NCBI RefSeq assembly: GCF_009727055.1
Contig: NC_052353.1
Span: forward strand, 64,499,868-64,563,867
Source: Benincasa hispida
Lineage: Eukaryota; Streptophyta; Magnoliopsida; Cucurbitales; Cucurbitaceae
DNA length: 64,000 nt
Direction of reading: 5' to 3'
Shown: piece after piece, positions 35,331 through 47,100 of the stretch
Layout of the letters: every line of letters begins with the position of its first letter
Numbering within the stretch: the stretch's first letter is position 1
Made by a program: the position numbers and the translations under genes
Notes under the pieces: model-generated
Database searches by the model: none
Seen by the model: the letters and a program-made list of their open reading frames with translations, nothing else
What the model was told of the DNA's origin: nothing

Positions 35331-36149
35331 AATATTAAGATTATAGTTTTTTGTGTGAGTTTTTTTTTTTTTTTTTTTTTTTTTTGCAGATTGACATGGA
35401 AACTTCAACAATAGCAGTGAGGATGATAGAAATATGATCCACAAAAATATAGTAGAATAAGTATACCACGTGGCTCAACTACAATGCTGAGAGTTGGCAC
35501 AAATAAGACAATCTTGGCAACGGTTGAACATCGATTATAATGATATGAACAACGGTTGATTGGCAGCAAAGAAGAATGCAGAGTTATGTAGGAGTTTATA
35601 GTTCGACAACAAATTCCTATACGTATTATTCTTTGGAAAAAATTCCAAATCATTTAAAGACAAACTTTTTGATTGTACGGTATTTTTCTAAACTTTTAAT
35701 TCTGTGCATAGTAGTTTATTGTTTATTATTTAACTACTTTTTCATTGTGCAGATGTCGTCAATGTGGACTCTAAGTCCAACATTGTTATTAATGTCTGCA
35801 TGTAGGAAGTTTTGGACTTTTAAGACAATGTTGACTCAAAAGTTCATACTTCCATTTAGAATGAACCTTCGGTCTTGCAATTTCACCGCAACAATATTCT
35901 CATATAGAGCAAACCATTGGACAATCGTTCGTCAACGAACGTTTGAGTGAAGATGGGAGGTAAGTCATTCACAATGAATTACATGTCAACATTATCATTG
36001 TTTTGATAGGAACTTCAACTAGATTTATTGTACAGAAAATCAGTCGTGTTCCAAAAGAAAGACGTGGAAATGTGTATATAAATACCACATTCTCGAAAGG
36101 GCTATGCGAATCTTGCCCAAGAATTAGTGAGTTATTCGACTTAAATTAA

Positions 36150-36680
36150 ATATTTATTCTAATATGTTTATGCTAATTAAATATGTATGTTCATGTAGAA
36201 CCTATCAAATGACCTTCTTATCGGCGACTTTATGGAAAGAAGCAAGAAAAGGAAAGAATAATGAATACTTTGATGAAGTTACTCGAGAATGTGTCAATCG
36301 GATTGTAAGTATATATTATGCAAAATTTAAGATGACATATATATAAGTTTAAGATTATATAGATATTGTGTGAAAATTTAATATGTTTTATAGGATAAAT
36401 TGGCTGAAGTTCATGAAGGTGAAGATGTTCTCATTGAAGCATTGGGTACGGAAGAACATTTGGACGTTAGAGGAATGGGTGATTTTGTTTCCCATTCTTA
36501 ATATTTCAAATTAGTAAAACCAAAGTCCTCTATGAGCCAGAAACTGAAGGAGGCTCTAGTCAAAAAATTGTTCGATATGGTAAATGTCAAGAGAAGAATT
36601 AACAACAAACAATCTCATCAGTCCAAATCATCCATTGGAAGTGTTACACTAGTGCATCTAAAGAAGATGCTGAGAAGATG
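36150..36680 (+). pseudogene. CACTA second gene remnant: plant transposase (Ptta/En-Spm-type) segment
   Basis: LWKEARKGKNNEYFDEVTRE followed, after an apparent intron (about 36305-36394), by DKLAEVHEGEDVLIEALGTE matches the pattern of the plant transposase segment that lies ahead of Ulp1 domains in CACTA proteins. GMGDFVSHS follows. The sequence is short and degraded. Confidence 0.6.
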
Positions 36681-37619
36681 TCTAAAGAATATTTGGAGGT
36701 AATTTATTATTGTGACTTTTAAAATTTAATCATATTTAACATGCTTAACCATGCATGACATAAGTTCTTTTAAATTTTGTTAAAGGACACCATGCCACTT
36801 GGCTATAGAACTATAGATAATATTGTTGCAGTAGCCACAGCATTTGATGATGATGTCATGCTTAACTGTTAAAGTTCTGATTGACATTGTCATTGGAGAA
36901 GATTTGCCTATACCAATTCCTATGAAGGGTAAAATAGAGTTCTTAAAGCAAGCAATGGCAATTTCGTAAAATGGCCTCGTGAACTTATAGTTATGGTGAC
37001 AAGAAAAAAGTATGTTTCCTTTTCAGTTTATGAGTTTGTTATTTATTATTTTCCTACTTTAATTTTTGTAACTTTGGTTATGGTAGGATCATTCACCAAT
37101 TAAGAGCTTCAGCCAGTCCTCCAAATATGCTAACACTAATGATACTATCAAATTATTGAACGGACATGTCATGCAAACATGAACAATGTAGACATGATCC
37201 GTTCTCTTTAGACGAGCATATATTTGGAAGAGACAAATTATTTATTTTAGGTCGTGATGGTCTGCTACAATATTGTAATATGGTTGAAATAGACTACATG
37301 TGTATTTTGACATACATTGCGTAAATATTACTCATCTAAATTCACTCATGTATACTTTGTTTCATGTGATAATAATAACTTTTACTTTGTTTAGGTATCT
37401 TTGGATGAATTGTGTCGTGATATTTACGAAGAAGTTTTTTATAATTGATCAAGCAAGAATATCGCCACACGTGAAGTCTCAGATATCCGATCCAGAAATT
37501 TAGCCAATCAAACTAGAATTGCTAATTTAGACCAAATAGTCCTCATTCCATAAAACACAGGGTAAGTAAATTGTGTTTATTTGTGGCTAATTTACATTAT
37601 ACACGTACTAATATTTCAA

Positions 37620-38080
37620 AATTGTTGCTTATTATAGTTATCATTGGATATTGATTGTAATCAATCTACAAGAAAATTATATTTATGTTTTGGATTCTCT
37701 TCGAAGCGAGGTTCAAGAGGATTTTCATGGAGTTATAAATATGTAAGTGTAATTGAACTTTCTTAGCTCTTAATTGAAGTATTTATGTTTAACTAATGTT
37801 TTTAAACTATTTAGTGGATTGAAAACATGGCAAGTCAAGCACGATCTCCAACACTATCGGTCTTCTCCAAAATGGAAACCTGTAAAGGTAAATTTGTATT
37901 CATTTTTTAACAATTTATGCTCGTTCGACTTCTTTATAACAATTTAACAATTGTTTTCAACTTTATATGCAGTGCCCTCCTCAATTAGATTATGTAAGAT
38001 GCGAGTACTATGTGAAAAAGTATATACACGAAATAGTGCATAATCCTACTACTCCCATTACTAGCCTCATACGTAAATTA
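37620..38080 (+). pseudogene. CACTA-encoded Ulp1-type cysteine protease (C48) remnant
   Basis: The catalytic triad pattern can be read: His in YHWILIVINLQ (codon 37642-37644), Asp in YVLDSLRSEV (codon 37693-37695) and Cys in DYVRCEYYVKKY (codon 38000-38002). Two probable introns with GT/AG borders (about 37743-37815 and 37888-37974) separate the parts. Ulp1 proteases cleave SUMO-like conjugates. Plant transposons of the Mutator and CACTA groups are known to carry such domains, with unknown benefit. Upstream frames are broken. Confidence 0.75.
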
Positions 38081-38279
38081 TTTATTTTTTATGTAGTGCT
38101 AGCTTTAATTTAACAAATGGACGTAAACTTATGTTGAGTTTATTTTTTTTTTTTTTTCCTTTTTGTAGTTCCATACAAAAAGATGCATATATGCAAGGAG
38201 AGATTGACGTAATTCGAACCCAATGACAAGTTTTGTTGGCTGATTTTTGTAAGGATGTAATTCTTGTTTTTTTGTCTCA

Positions 38280-39140
38280 ATAGAATGTAAATGGTAGCTT
38301 AGATGAATTTGTGGATAAAATCATAGGTGAAGACATGATCTGTTTATTATTGGAAGTTATATTCTGGTATTGTGATTCTTGTTTATTCATGGAATTAGTA
38401 CTACTTGATATTTGTGAATGAGAGAAATGATGACTTTGGTGTAAGTATTCTATGAATGTAACACCTGTTTATGACTCCATGGGTACTATTTATTTGTAGT
38501 TTAGATTTGATTCAAGGTGCTCGAGTTTGGGGTTATTCATACACTATGGTAGTCTTTGTGACAACTTTTGAGGTTTGAAGTATATTGTGAGCTAAATTTG
38601 CTTATTGATGTATGTGTTCTTGAATATTCATTTTTTGGGAATTCTGATAGTTCTGTTGAGAATAAGTGGTTGTGAAATGTTTTTGGGAGTGTGTTTCTTT
38701 GAACAGGTTCAAGGGAAATTTTTGGTTTTGTTGTGGTAGCATCATTATGCTGCCGAAAATTTTCCAAAGTCTGGTTCTGCTATTGTGATTCTTGTTATAA
38801 ACAGGTGTTATATTCGCAAAGTCTGGTTCTAGTATTGTGATTCTTGTTTGTGGATAAATTCATGGGTGAAAGACATGATCTGTTTATCATTGAAAGTTGT
38901 ACTTATGGTATTGTGATTCTGGTTTATTCATGGAACTAGTACTAGATATTTGTGAATGAGAGAAAAGATGGCTTTGGTGTAAGTATTCTATAGAAGTCTG
39001 GTTTTGGTATTGTGATTCTTGTTTGTGGTTAAATTCATAGGTGGAAGATAAATATTGATGAGTATATGTAATGGATTGGAAATATTGATTCTTGTTTGTG
39101 GATAAATTCATATGTGGAAGACAAATATTGATGGGCTCAT
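38280..39140 (+). repeat. Internal repeats in the CACTA 3' region
   Basis: A segment at about 38300-38470 (GGATAAAATCATAGG, then ATGATCTGTTTAT, then GAATGAGAGAAA) recurs at about 38845-39000 and partly at 39000-39120, each with GGTATTGTGATTCTTGTTTG. It is a non-coding tandem-like expansion. Confidence 0.7.
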
Positions 39141-39239
39141 CATGCAATTTTTTTTATACTATTTAATATAAAACAATGACGGACATTTCCTGACCCAACA
39201 CGAGACATATAATGTCATTTTTAACTTATTTGACCAAAA

Positions 39240-39542
39240 AAATTGATTCGGCAACGGAATTTAAAAAAACTGATAGATTCAGGCTTCAATATCGGTTAAG
39301 AATTAAAAAAATAGGCTTTAATGTCGGTTGCAACCGACATTAAAGACCTTTAATCACTAAAGACCTTTAATGTCGGTTGCAAAACTTTCAATATTGAGAC
39401 TTTCAAACCGACATTGAAGGCTGCAATATTGATGTTACTGAAGGCCTTTAATGTCGGTTTTAAACCGACATTAAAGGCCTTTAATAACACTGCCTTTAAT
39501 GTCGGTTGCAAACCAACATTAAAGGCCGAATTTCTTCTAGTA
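39240..39542 (+). repeat. CACTA 3' subterminal repeat cluster and terminal inverted repeat
   Basis: At least seven copies of CTTTAATGTCGGTT or its reverse complement AACCGACATTAAAG in 250 bp, several arranged as inverted pairs around short spacers. They are followed by the terminal repeat GGCCGAATTTCTTCTAG. The density is higher than at the 5' end. Confidence 0.82.
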
Positions 39543-39669
39543 TATAATATAAAATATACTACACTATCTATTAAATTACATCCTTAGTTTAAAAAAATAA
39601 GGAAAAAAGGAAAAAAAATAATACCTAATCTGTCTCATGTAAATCCCTTTTTTAAGTATAATAATTGTA

Positions 39670-39755
39670 GAAATGGGAGATCGAGCCTCCTATTTTAAGA
39701 TGAAAAATTATGTCAACTATTGTTAAGCCAAACTCACTTGAGTGACTTGTAAATC
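39670..39755 (-). repeat. tRNA-derived (SINE-like) promoter sequence
   Basis: The minus strand has an A-box-like TTTGGCTTAACAATAG and, about 40 bp on, a B-box-like GAGGCTCGATCTCCC, the spacing and words expected of a tRNA-derived head. No cloverleaf can be folded and no SINE body or target duplication is clear. Confidence 0.35.
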
Positions 39756-39778
39756 CATCAGTATTTGTGTATGTATAT

Positions 39779-39899
39779 CTTACACCATCATGGGAGAAAA
39801 GACTATTTACTAAGAATTTTTTTTCAATTAGCTTAGTATCTTACACCATCATGGGAGAAAAGACCATTTACTAAGTATTTTTTTCAATTAGCTTAGTTC
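39779..39899. repeat. 61-bp tandem duplication
   Basis: CTTACACCATCATGGGAGAA begins at 39779 and again at 39840; the two copies differ in few bases. AT-rich and non-coding. Confidence 0.85.
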
Positions 39900-39939
39900 C
39901 TTGTTTAAATTTGGAACAAAAAAAGAAAAAAAAAAACTC

Positions 39940-40535
39940 TTCATCTCTAGGTTATGGGTCTAGTTTCTATTTGATCTATAAGTTTCAAAATGTTATACTT
40001 TTAGTTTTAAAATTTTCAACTTGGTTTCGATTTAATCCTAAGGTTCAAAATGTTACAATTTAACCCCTTGAAATTCTAGTTTGTTTCAATTTAATCCCTA
40101 TATTTCAAGATTTACACTTTTAACCTCAAGTTTTCACTAAATACTCATTTTCTATCTTTAATGTAATGTCCATGAATTAATTTTAAAAGAACTAAAAGAA
40201 CTATAAAAAACTAAGTTTCACTATTTTCATCCTTCTTCAAAATAAATTTAAAATTTCACTTTATAATTATTTTAAAGTAATTAATATACATTAACGATCA
40301 AAGACCAAAAGTAAATATTTGGGAAAATTGAAATTTTAAATGGTATATTTTGATACCTAAGAATTAAACTAAAACAAATTTCAAATGTCAAGCGTAAAAT
40401 TAGAAATTTTTGAAACTTAGAAACTAAATTGAAATCAAATTCAAAACTTCAATATTAGAAATATAACATTTTAAAATTTAAGAACCAAATGGAAACCAAA
40501 CCCAAAACTTAGGAACCAAAAAATGTACTAATTTT
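39940..40535. mobile_element. Foldback (long-hairpin) element, copy 1
   Basis: The left 200 bp and the right 200 bp are imperfect inverted repeats (left AGTTTCTATTTGATCTATAA, right arm reverse-complemented GGTTTCCATTTGGTTCTTAA). A centre at 40140-40300 contains AAGTTTCACTATTTTCATCC. The arm contains several repeats of a CAATTTAATCCCTA-type motif. It has the same arms and centre as 52185-52710, so it is a dispersed family. No coding. Confidence 0.7.
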
Positions 40536-40644
40536 CCCTTTAAATGTCTATATACTCACTAAGTATAATCTTTTATTAAAAAAAAAATGAGCTAAGCTTA
40601 TTATTAGTCAATTTTAACCGAAATAGTATATATATAGCATGCAG

Positions 40645-41310
40645 AGGAAGGGATGGTTTGGAGCACCAACTAGAAGTTGGTGGAGTGGGTTATTATAGCT
40701 CATTGGCCCTAGAGATGTGTGGGGCATCAACTATAATAACGGTGTGGACAAGTATTTATAACCTAGAATTAAATATAGTAAATGCTATTTCAAGACCCTA
40801 TTTGCTACATATTTACTATTTTTTTGCTCATCCTCTCTTTTCTTATTTGTTATAGCCTAAAGTGTTTATTATTTTTTACCTAGACAAAAATAGTTTACAA
40901 TCCAAAGCACAAACTATTATAATCAAGACTAAAATAATTTGTACCTCAAACACTAATGGGCTATTTGGGTGCCCAACATGAGATGGTATATCCTCATATC
41001 CTATATCATCTAGACTCATTATCCTATCTCACCGATTTAATTGTTTGTGGACCCATTTTCGAAACGTGTTTCGTATCTCACCGTCATTTTTCTTTCGTGT
41101 ATCGTATATCATCTCAATGTTTGAACATACTCGATCATACTCGATCGTTCATACTCGATCAGAACTCCTCATACATCAGAACTCACCAGACATCAAAACT
41201 CCCCACATCCTATATCATCTCAACGCCCCAAACAGCCTCTAGCTATCATGATTCATTGACTTTTATAACTCACGGACTATAATAATCAATTCACCACTCC
41301 AAACACCATC
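40645..41310. mobile_element. MITE-like element (outer), interrupted
   Basis: The left end GGTTTGGAGCACCAACTAGA and the reverse-complemented right end GGTGTTTGGAGTGGTGAATT share GTTTGGAG and a following TTATTATAG block. A second small element (40958-41237) sits between the halves. Edges are approximate. Confidence 0.45.
40958..41237. mobile_element. MITE (inner)
   Basis: Starts GGGCTATTTGGGTGCC and, reverse-complemented, ends GGCTGTTTGGGGCGTTGAGA, both followed by GAGATGRTATA. These are good terminal inverted repeats of about 28 bp. 280 bp, no transposase. The ORFs crossing it are incidental. Confidence 0.65.
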
Positions 41311-41507
41311 AAAGAGTTAAATTGAAACTTTAAAATTATAAAGACCAAAGTGAGGATTGAAACGAGGGGCGAGCCACATAAGGGTCGGGGGGCACATGCT
41401 CCCCCTCTAATTATCGATTTTTGTATTTTTAATATAAATTTTTAAGTAATAGTTAACAATATTATTAATATATGTGCTTTTATTATCAAAATCCCTTTGT
41501 GGTTTAG

Positions 41508-41575
41508 CGATTAAGGGGTTGTTGATGCTGCACAAGACTTGGGTTTGATTCCCACTTGATTCTCGCTTGGATATT
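41508..41575 (+). repeat. tRNA-like A-box/B-box sequence in the hAT remnant
   Basis: GTGGTTTAGCGATTAAGGGG resembles an A box and GGGTTTGATTCCCA a B box, about 30 bp apart. No anticodon arm can be folded, so this is not called a tRNA gene. Confidence 0.3.
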
Positions 41576-41769
41576 ACAAACTTGGCAAATAAGTTTTAAA
41601 ATTTTCTTAGATAAGTTTTTAAGCTTTTAAATCTATATAATAGAATGTGGTATTCTTATTATTAATACTTTTTTAGAGTTAATTCAAAATTAATATAGAG
41701 AGATAATATAAAAGAAAAACAACAATACAGACAATAGAGACATCATCTTCAAAAAAGAAAAATGTTTTG

Positions 41770-41943
41770 GGTTCTGATCGATCTCATACAAAATTCAATC
41801 TAGAAGAACTACCTACAGATCTTGGTTTAAGAACCAAAATTTATGATTATAATTATAATATTCAAGATCAAGTTCGTAGATCATATTTGCTAAAAGGTCC
41901 TTGTCAACTTCGAAACTATACTTTTCCACTTATGAAGTTATGA
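41770..41943 (+). pseudogene. TTF-type domain fragment of a hAT protein
   Basis: One frame reads FNLEELPTDLGLRTKIYDYN followed by DQVRRSYLLKGPCQLRNYTF and a stop. This matches the N-terminal part of plant hAT-derived TTF/zinc-finger MYM-type proteins, where a DPGLR...DQVRRAYLQKGPCQP pattern precedes the zinc-binding region. Only about 55 residues remain. Confidence 0.7.
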
Positions 41944-42028
41944 GTACTATTTTACATTCATTTATAGATATTCTTTTGCATATAGTGTCCCCTATATAAA
42001 ACTTCTGGCTCCGGCACTGGATTGAAAC

Positions 42029-44105
42029 ATATATTAAAAACAAAATTCTAAAAATATAATAATAATGAAAACATGGTATAGAAAAACAATGGTAGACATG
42101 AGTAATAATCTAGTGAAGTCGGTGAGTGACAACCAACACCAGCAATTTTTAATGAACAGAAGATCAAAACGACATCGTTTATGAGACACCTTAACATTGA
42201 ATCATATATTTTCTTTCTTTCTTTCATTAGAGGACAAAGCAGTACCATTCCAATTTGTCTAAACATTTAGCAGTGGCAGATGGGGCATAGCATACTCAGT
42301 CCTTTCAATTTTACCTGTCAAATCAACACAAAGCAAAGGCACAAACAAGGCCCATGGCTTAGCCCATTAGGGGCCCATAATCTTGATTCCATTTCTCCCA
42401 TGTCCCACATACATCATATAACATAGACAAACAATTCAACCAAATACAAACACACAACAAATGGATCATGGTGGAATCCTAAACTTTCTAACCCATGACT
42501 CAACATCCAACTCAATTGTTTAGATTGATCAAATTATTTATTTAAATTATTTTCTAAAAAGAAATGAAACGTTAATAAGTAAAAAAATCATAATGATTTT
42601 CATATGTTGAGTAAATTATTTAATGATTTTAAAAAAAAATGTTTGTAGAAGTTTGTTGGAGAATAAATTAACTAAAAAAATCATGAAATTAAAATGAATG
42701 TATAATTGTATCGCAAGTAAACAAAACATACATTTTAAAATTAATAATAAAATCGATTTAATTCATAGTGGTTTTGGTTATTTTTTGTAAACACATGAAC
42801 CAACCCAACCGATAAAATTTTCATTTATTTGAAGTTTTGAATCCAACCTAATCCAAACCACATATATGATGAATTGGGTTAATCGAGTTCTTCGAATCGT
42901 TGTGTTTTTTTAAACCCCTACAACTGGTTAATCATACTATATTTCACAAAAGAGAACAAAAATCCCTTAAAGAGAAAAGTGGTGCATGTGGTGAAAAATG
43001 TGAAAAAAAAAAGAAAAAGAAAAAAAAAAAGTGAGTCATTGGTCAACAAGTACACAATAGTACCATAACAATACGAGCATGGTTGTACATAGAGAGATTT
43101 CAGTGGACAGAGGACAGGTTGGTTAACCAAGAAGATGAAAAGAAAGTGTAGCTCTCTGTTGTGTCGGTTCTGATCTGATCTATACCACAAACATGAGTTT
43201 AGTTTGAAGGTTAAAAAAGAAATGAAATGAACAGTGGCAATCCAAAGCTGCTGCAGCAGTTCTCAGGGCAGGCAAAAAAGTTTTGGCTTTTCTTGGCATT
43301 TTCCTTCCTTTCAAAAGTTTGGATGTAGTTTTGGTAAGCATTTCAGAAGTTTAGACTCTGGTTGTAATGGTTAGTCTGGTCCTTAAAGTTTGAATACAGC
43401 ATCTATTTCATCTCGAAACTTTAAAAAGTTACGGTCCTCATCGTTAACATCGTTCAACAAAACAGGCGTATTAGTCTAACCAACTACTTACCACATTATA
43501 TCATCAATCAAGCTAAAATTAATCAACATGCGGTTGGGTTACAGGATTTTTTCTAGGACTTTGGTATATCTAAAAAGCATAACATTGTTTGTTTTACATG
43601 GAAAAGAATGGAAACAGACAAGGAAAAGCGATCAAAATGAAAGGGCAGTGTCAGCATTTTGGGCAATTGGTTGAAAATATATGGTACACAACAGACTTCA
43701 AACTTAGCCAATATTTCATGCCAAACATGCCAAACTGTTAACTATTGAGCCAGTCACACCAAAAAAAACAAGGGTAAAAGAATCATGTCCATGATTTACC
43801 AGGGAGACAAAATAATTACATTTGTACAGACGACTCATTTGGACAAAATTTTTTAATTTAGACTGACAAATGAGACCATGAAAAAGGAAAAAGAAAGGGC
43901 ATATAGGCCAAAAATAAATGGGATTCAAATAAAGGAAGAATATGCTTGAATATTACAAATGGAAGAAATAAATTTCCGCAAATGTGAAGTAAGAAACTTT
44001 TAGTCTCCGAGGGTTCCTCTGCCTAGAATTCTAGGAAACAATTATGTAGTTGATTATGTTACAGGTAAAATTACTAGCTTCTTTTGTATGATAAAGAGTT
44101 ACCAT
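42029..44105. other. Intergenic, downstream of the TTL gene
   Basis: AT-rich DNA with poly-A runs (42990-43030) and short chance reading frames. A CTTTAAAGTTTGAATAC segment near 43380 resembles foldback arms. The part from 44105 down to roughly 43950 should contain the 3' UTR of the minus-strand gene; no clear poly-A signal could be fixed. Nothing else supported. Confidence 0.6.
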
Positions 44106-47100
44106 TCAAATGTTGTAGAGGTTTGAACCATGAGATAATGCTGGGAGTGTTTGTTGAAGAATACAACTTCTCACTGAGTCCTCCAAAAAATGGTGGCTAG
44201 GACGGATCATTTCAATCAACTTCTCTCCATTCTTGTAAATCTTGAATGCTGAAACGGTTTTTATGCCTTCAGCCTTCGCTAAGGCCACACTCTCCTCCAC
44301 ATCCACCTTCCATAAAAACATCAGATTTCAATCAGCAGAGATTCTAAATTGTACAACGTAATCGTATGTGCAAGGCAACACATTATTACAATAATGAGGT
44401 ATGTCATTGTAATGCAGATGATCACATGAACAGATACCTTTATAAACTTAACAGAAGGGTAGCGTATGCATAGCATATTCACAAATGCAGATGTTTCGTC
44501 ACATATGTTGTTTGAAACTTTGAAATGAACCACTGAAACACCTGAAAATTTGAAGTTTTCCTTCAGACAGGACGGATGTAATTGTAGAGACATAACTTGC
44601 ATCATTCAAAGGCATGTTTAAAGATATATATATATATATATATAAGATTATCCAACAGTAATTTCCAAATGAACTAACCGGTTGATGAAATCGCAGCCTT
44701 CAGTTTATCGAGAGTAGAAACTTCCTCTACCTCACCACTTACTGTTCTATGATCAACTACCTCTCCACGAGATCTCTTCAATGCAACCTGTGCTTGATGT
44801 AGAGATTGAGCAACCTCATTGTCTCCAGGAAGTTCTCTCCTCAAAAACTCTAGATCTTTCACAGCATCTTCCCATCTTTCAAGCTAAAATGTTGCACATG
44901 AGAACACGAAATCATACGAAAACACATGTCAAAACATATAAAACAACCTTCCATAATAAAGAAGAAAGAATAGACACCTAGCATCCTTTGCACCTTTGCA
45001 TTTGAAGTGGCTCTGCGAAGAAGGGCCTTCGTGTAGTTCGGTTGGATTTTGAGGGCTTGATTGCAGTCCTCAACAGATTGTTCCCACAGTCCAATCTTCG
45101 CCCAACATACCGCTCGATTACAATAAAGAACGTGATTTGAACTATCATACTTGAGGCCCTCTCCATAAGCTGTACAGGCTTCTGTATATCTTCCAGAGCT
45201 AAAAAGATCAAAACCTCGAGAACGTGCTCTTGCCACCATTTTCACGGTGCTTAACAAGTTTGCAACTTCAAGATTATTGAAGTCAATCTTGCCAGCTCTC
45301 TCAGCCGCCAGAACTGCATTATCAAACCTGCAAGAAGATCAATGAGCTCTTATTCACCCCTAAAATGTAAACGTTAAACATTAAACTATAAACTAAACTT
45401 ATTTCTTCAATAATACATTACCTTCCCAATGCCATCTCAACCATGGCACGAACATAGAACACGTAAGCTTCGGCAAGCATACCCAAGAACTTGGTTTGTG
45501 AGCATGAAGCCAGAGTTTCCAACTTAGGAATATTTGATAGGCAGGAGTCAGCATCTTCAAGCTGATGGAGCTTCAAAAGGGCTTCGGCTTTACATGCAAC
45601 AAGCTTTACATTGCATTCAAACAAGTTTCAGTAGGTCTGGATGCACAAATAAACATAAACCAACATATCTATAAATTCTACCTGCGGAGAGAAATCTGCT
45701 CCAGCTGCTATTGCTGCTTCAGATTCCTTTAAAGCACTCTTCCAGTCACCGGCTTTTCGAGCTTCTGCACACTGATTCAATATCTTCTCGAGCAACTTCA
45801 ACTTCTGCAACTCAGACTGATCTGGCTGCCCGGAGAAAAGAAGATGACTCCGAGCTTTCTCTACCTGTCCAAAGCTGCGAAAAAAATTGTCGCCAAATGA
45901 AACCAGAAACTGCATTTAGCTTAAAAAAACTCATGGCAACTAAGGAGAGAGAATTCAAGCATGGAAACATCCCAATATTAAAACATTACTACAGCTTATG
46001 AAACCAAAAACACTGAGGAACTATCACAAAATTGAGGAACACCATTAAAGATGGCTGCCTCAACAATCAACATATCTAGAACAAGAATTCAAATGGTGTT
46101 CACTTATCTAAGGAAACATGTTATCAAAACAAGTGTCAAAGCAATGAAGTAAAAAGTAGTACAAATTAACTATGAATCTACTCATGTTCCTAAAAATTGA
46201 AGCAATCAGCACTGATACCAATAACAGAAACCATGCGGATCTCAACTACATAGACAAATCATCAAATCTTCGAAGAAAAGAGAAAAGAATGGCATGGAGA
46301 AACTATTTAAAAAAACTCATCTCCTTAGAATTCGTAATATCCAAGCATCGTAAACAGCTCCAGTTTGAACAAAAATTCCAAACACCTACCGAAGATAAAG
46401 AGCAGCAAGCCGCTGGTGCGCCCTCCCATAACCGAGATCGAGCCTCACAGCCTCCTCACACTCTCTCACCGCCTCCCCCAGCCGACCAAGTGCAGTCAAC
46501 GCCGCCGCCCGGTTGCTCCGATAAGCAGCATTTTCCGGGAACAACGAAATTGCACGATCATACAACGACAAAGCTTCTACAAAATTCCCTCTTCTATACA
46601 ATTCATTCGCAGCCCTTTTAACCTCCTCTGGATCGGAGCTCGCCATCGCCCTTTTAACCATCAAAGTTTCACTACCAAATTGCAAATTCCCAGACCCAAA
46701 ATTCCCTTCAGCATGATTTCCTGGACTACCCAATTTGGCTCCTCCGCTGCCACCACCGCCACGAATAATGCTGCCGTGGCCATAATTCCCTGTGCCGGAG
46801 CCCAACGTATCAGTTCGATTAGGGGTTCTATGCGCAATGTTGGCCTTCAAAACCTTGCCGGAAGGGCAAATGTTGCCGCTCGGAAACACGTTGCTGTTAG
46901 GGTTCGAAGAGACGGAGTTGATTCCATTCCCATTCACTCCATTGCTCGTACTTGTAAGAGTTTTACCTGAGTAGATTAGTGGCGATCCGGTCGAAAACGA
47001 CCGTCGGTGACCTGGTCTCGAATTCCGCAATGCGGCGGCGGATCGGTGGCCATCGGAGCCACTAGGACTCGTCTCCGACGACACTGAAAGCTCCCCTGAA

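Larger units (their letters stand above)
30495..39542 (+). mobile_element. CACTA (En/Spm) DNA transposon, about 9 kb
   Basis: Ends are imperfect terminal inverted repeats. The left begins GACTAGAAGAAATTCGG and the right, reverse-complemented, TACTAGAAGAAATTCGG; CACTACAAGAAA is the usual start of this superfamily. A 3-bp TAT flanks both ends (30492-30494 and 39543-39545), fitting the 3-bp target duplication of CACTA. Subterminal copies of a TTTAATGTCGGTT motif in both orientations sit near both ends. Inside are a TNP2-type transposase and a Ulp1-type protease remnant. Confidence 0.88.
41364..42020 (+). mobile_element. hAT transposon remnant with 8-bp target duplication
   Basis: Flanked on both sides by ATTGAAAC (41356-41363 and 42021-42028), the 8-bp duplication expected for hAT elements. 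The ends GAGGGGCGAGCCAC and (reverse complement of the right end) CCAGTGCCGGAGCCAG are imperfect terminal repeats. A coding scrap of a hAT-type protein lies inside. Internally deleted, 657 bp. Confidence 0.8.

Noticed and set aside
41508..41575. Possible tRNA gene
   Set aside because: A- and B-box words are present but no acceptor or anticodon stems form.
42918..43190. 90-codon minus-strand frame
   Set aside because: Phe-rich low-complexity peptide over a poly-A/T run.
46172..46970. Plus-strand frames of 149 and 201 codons
   Set aside because: Antisense shadows of TTL exon 1 and intron 1; no domain, and the minus-strand protein is clearly conserved.
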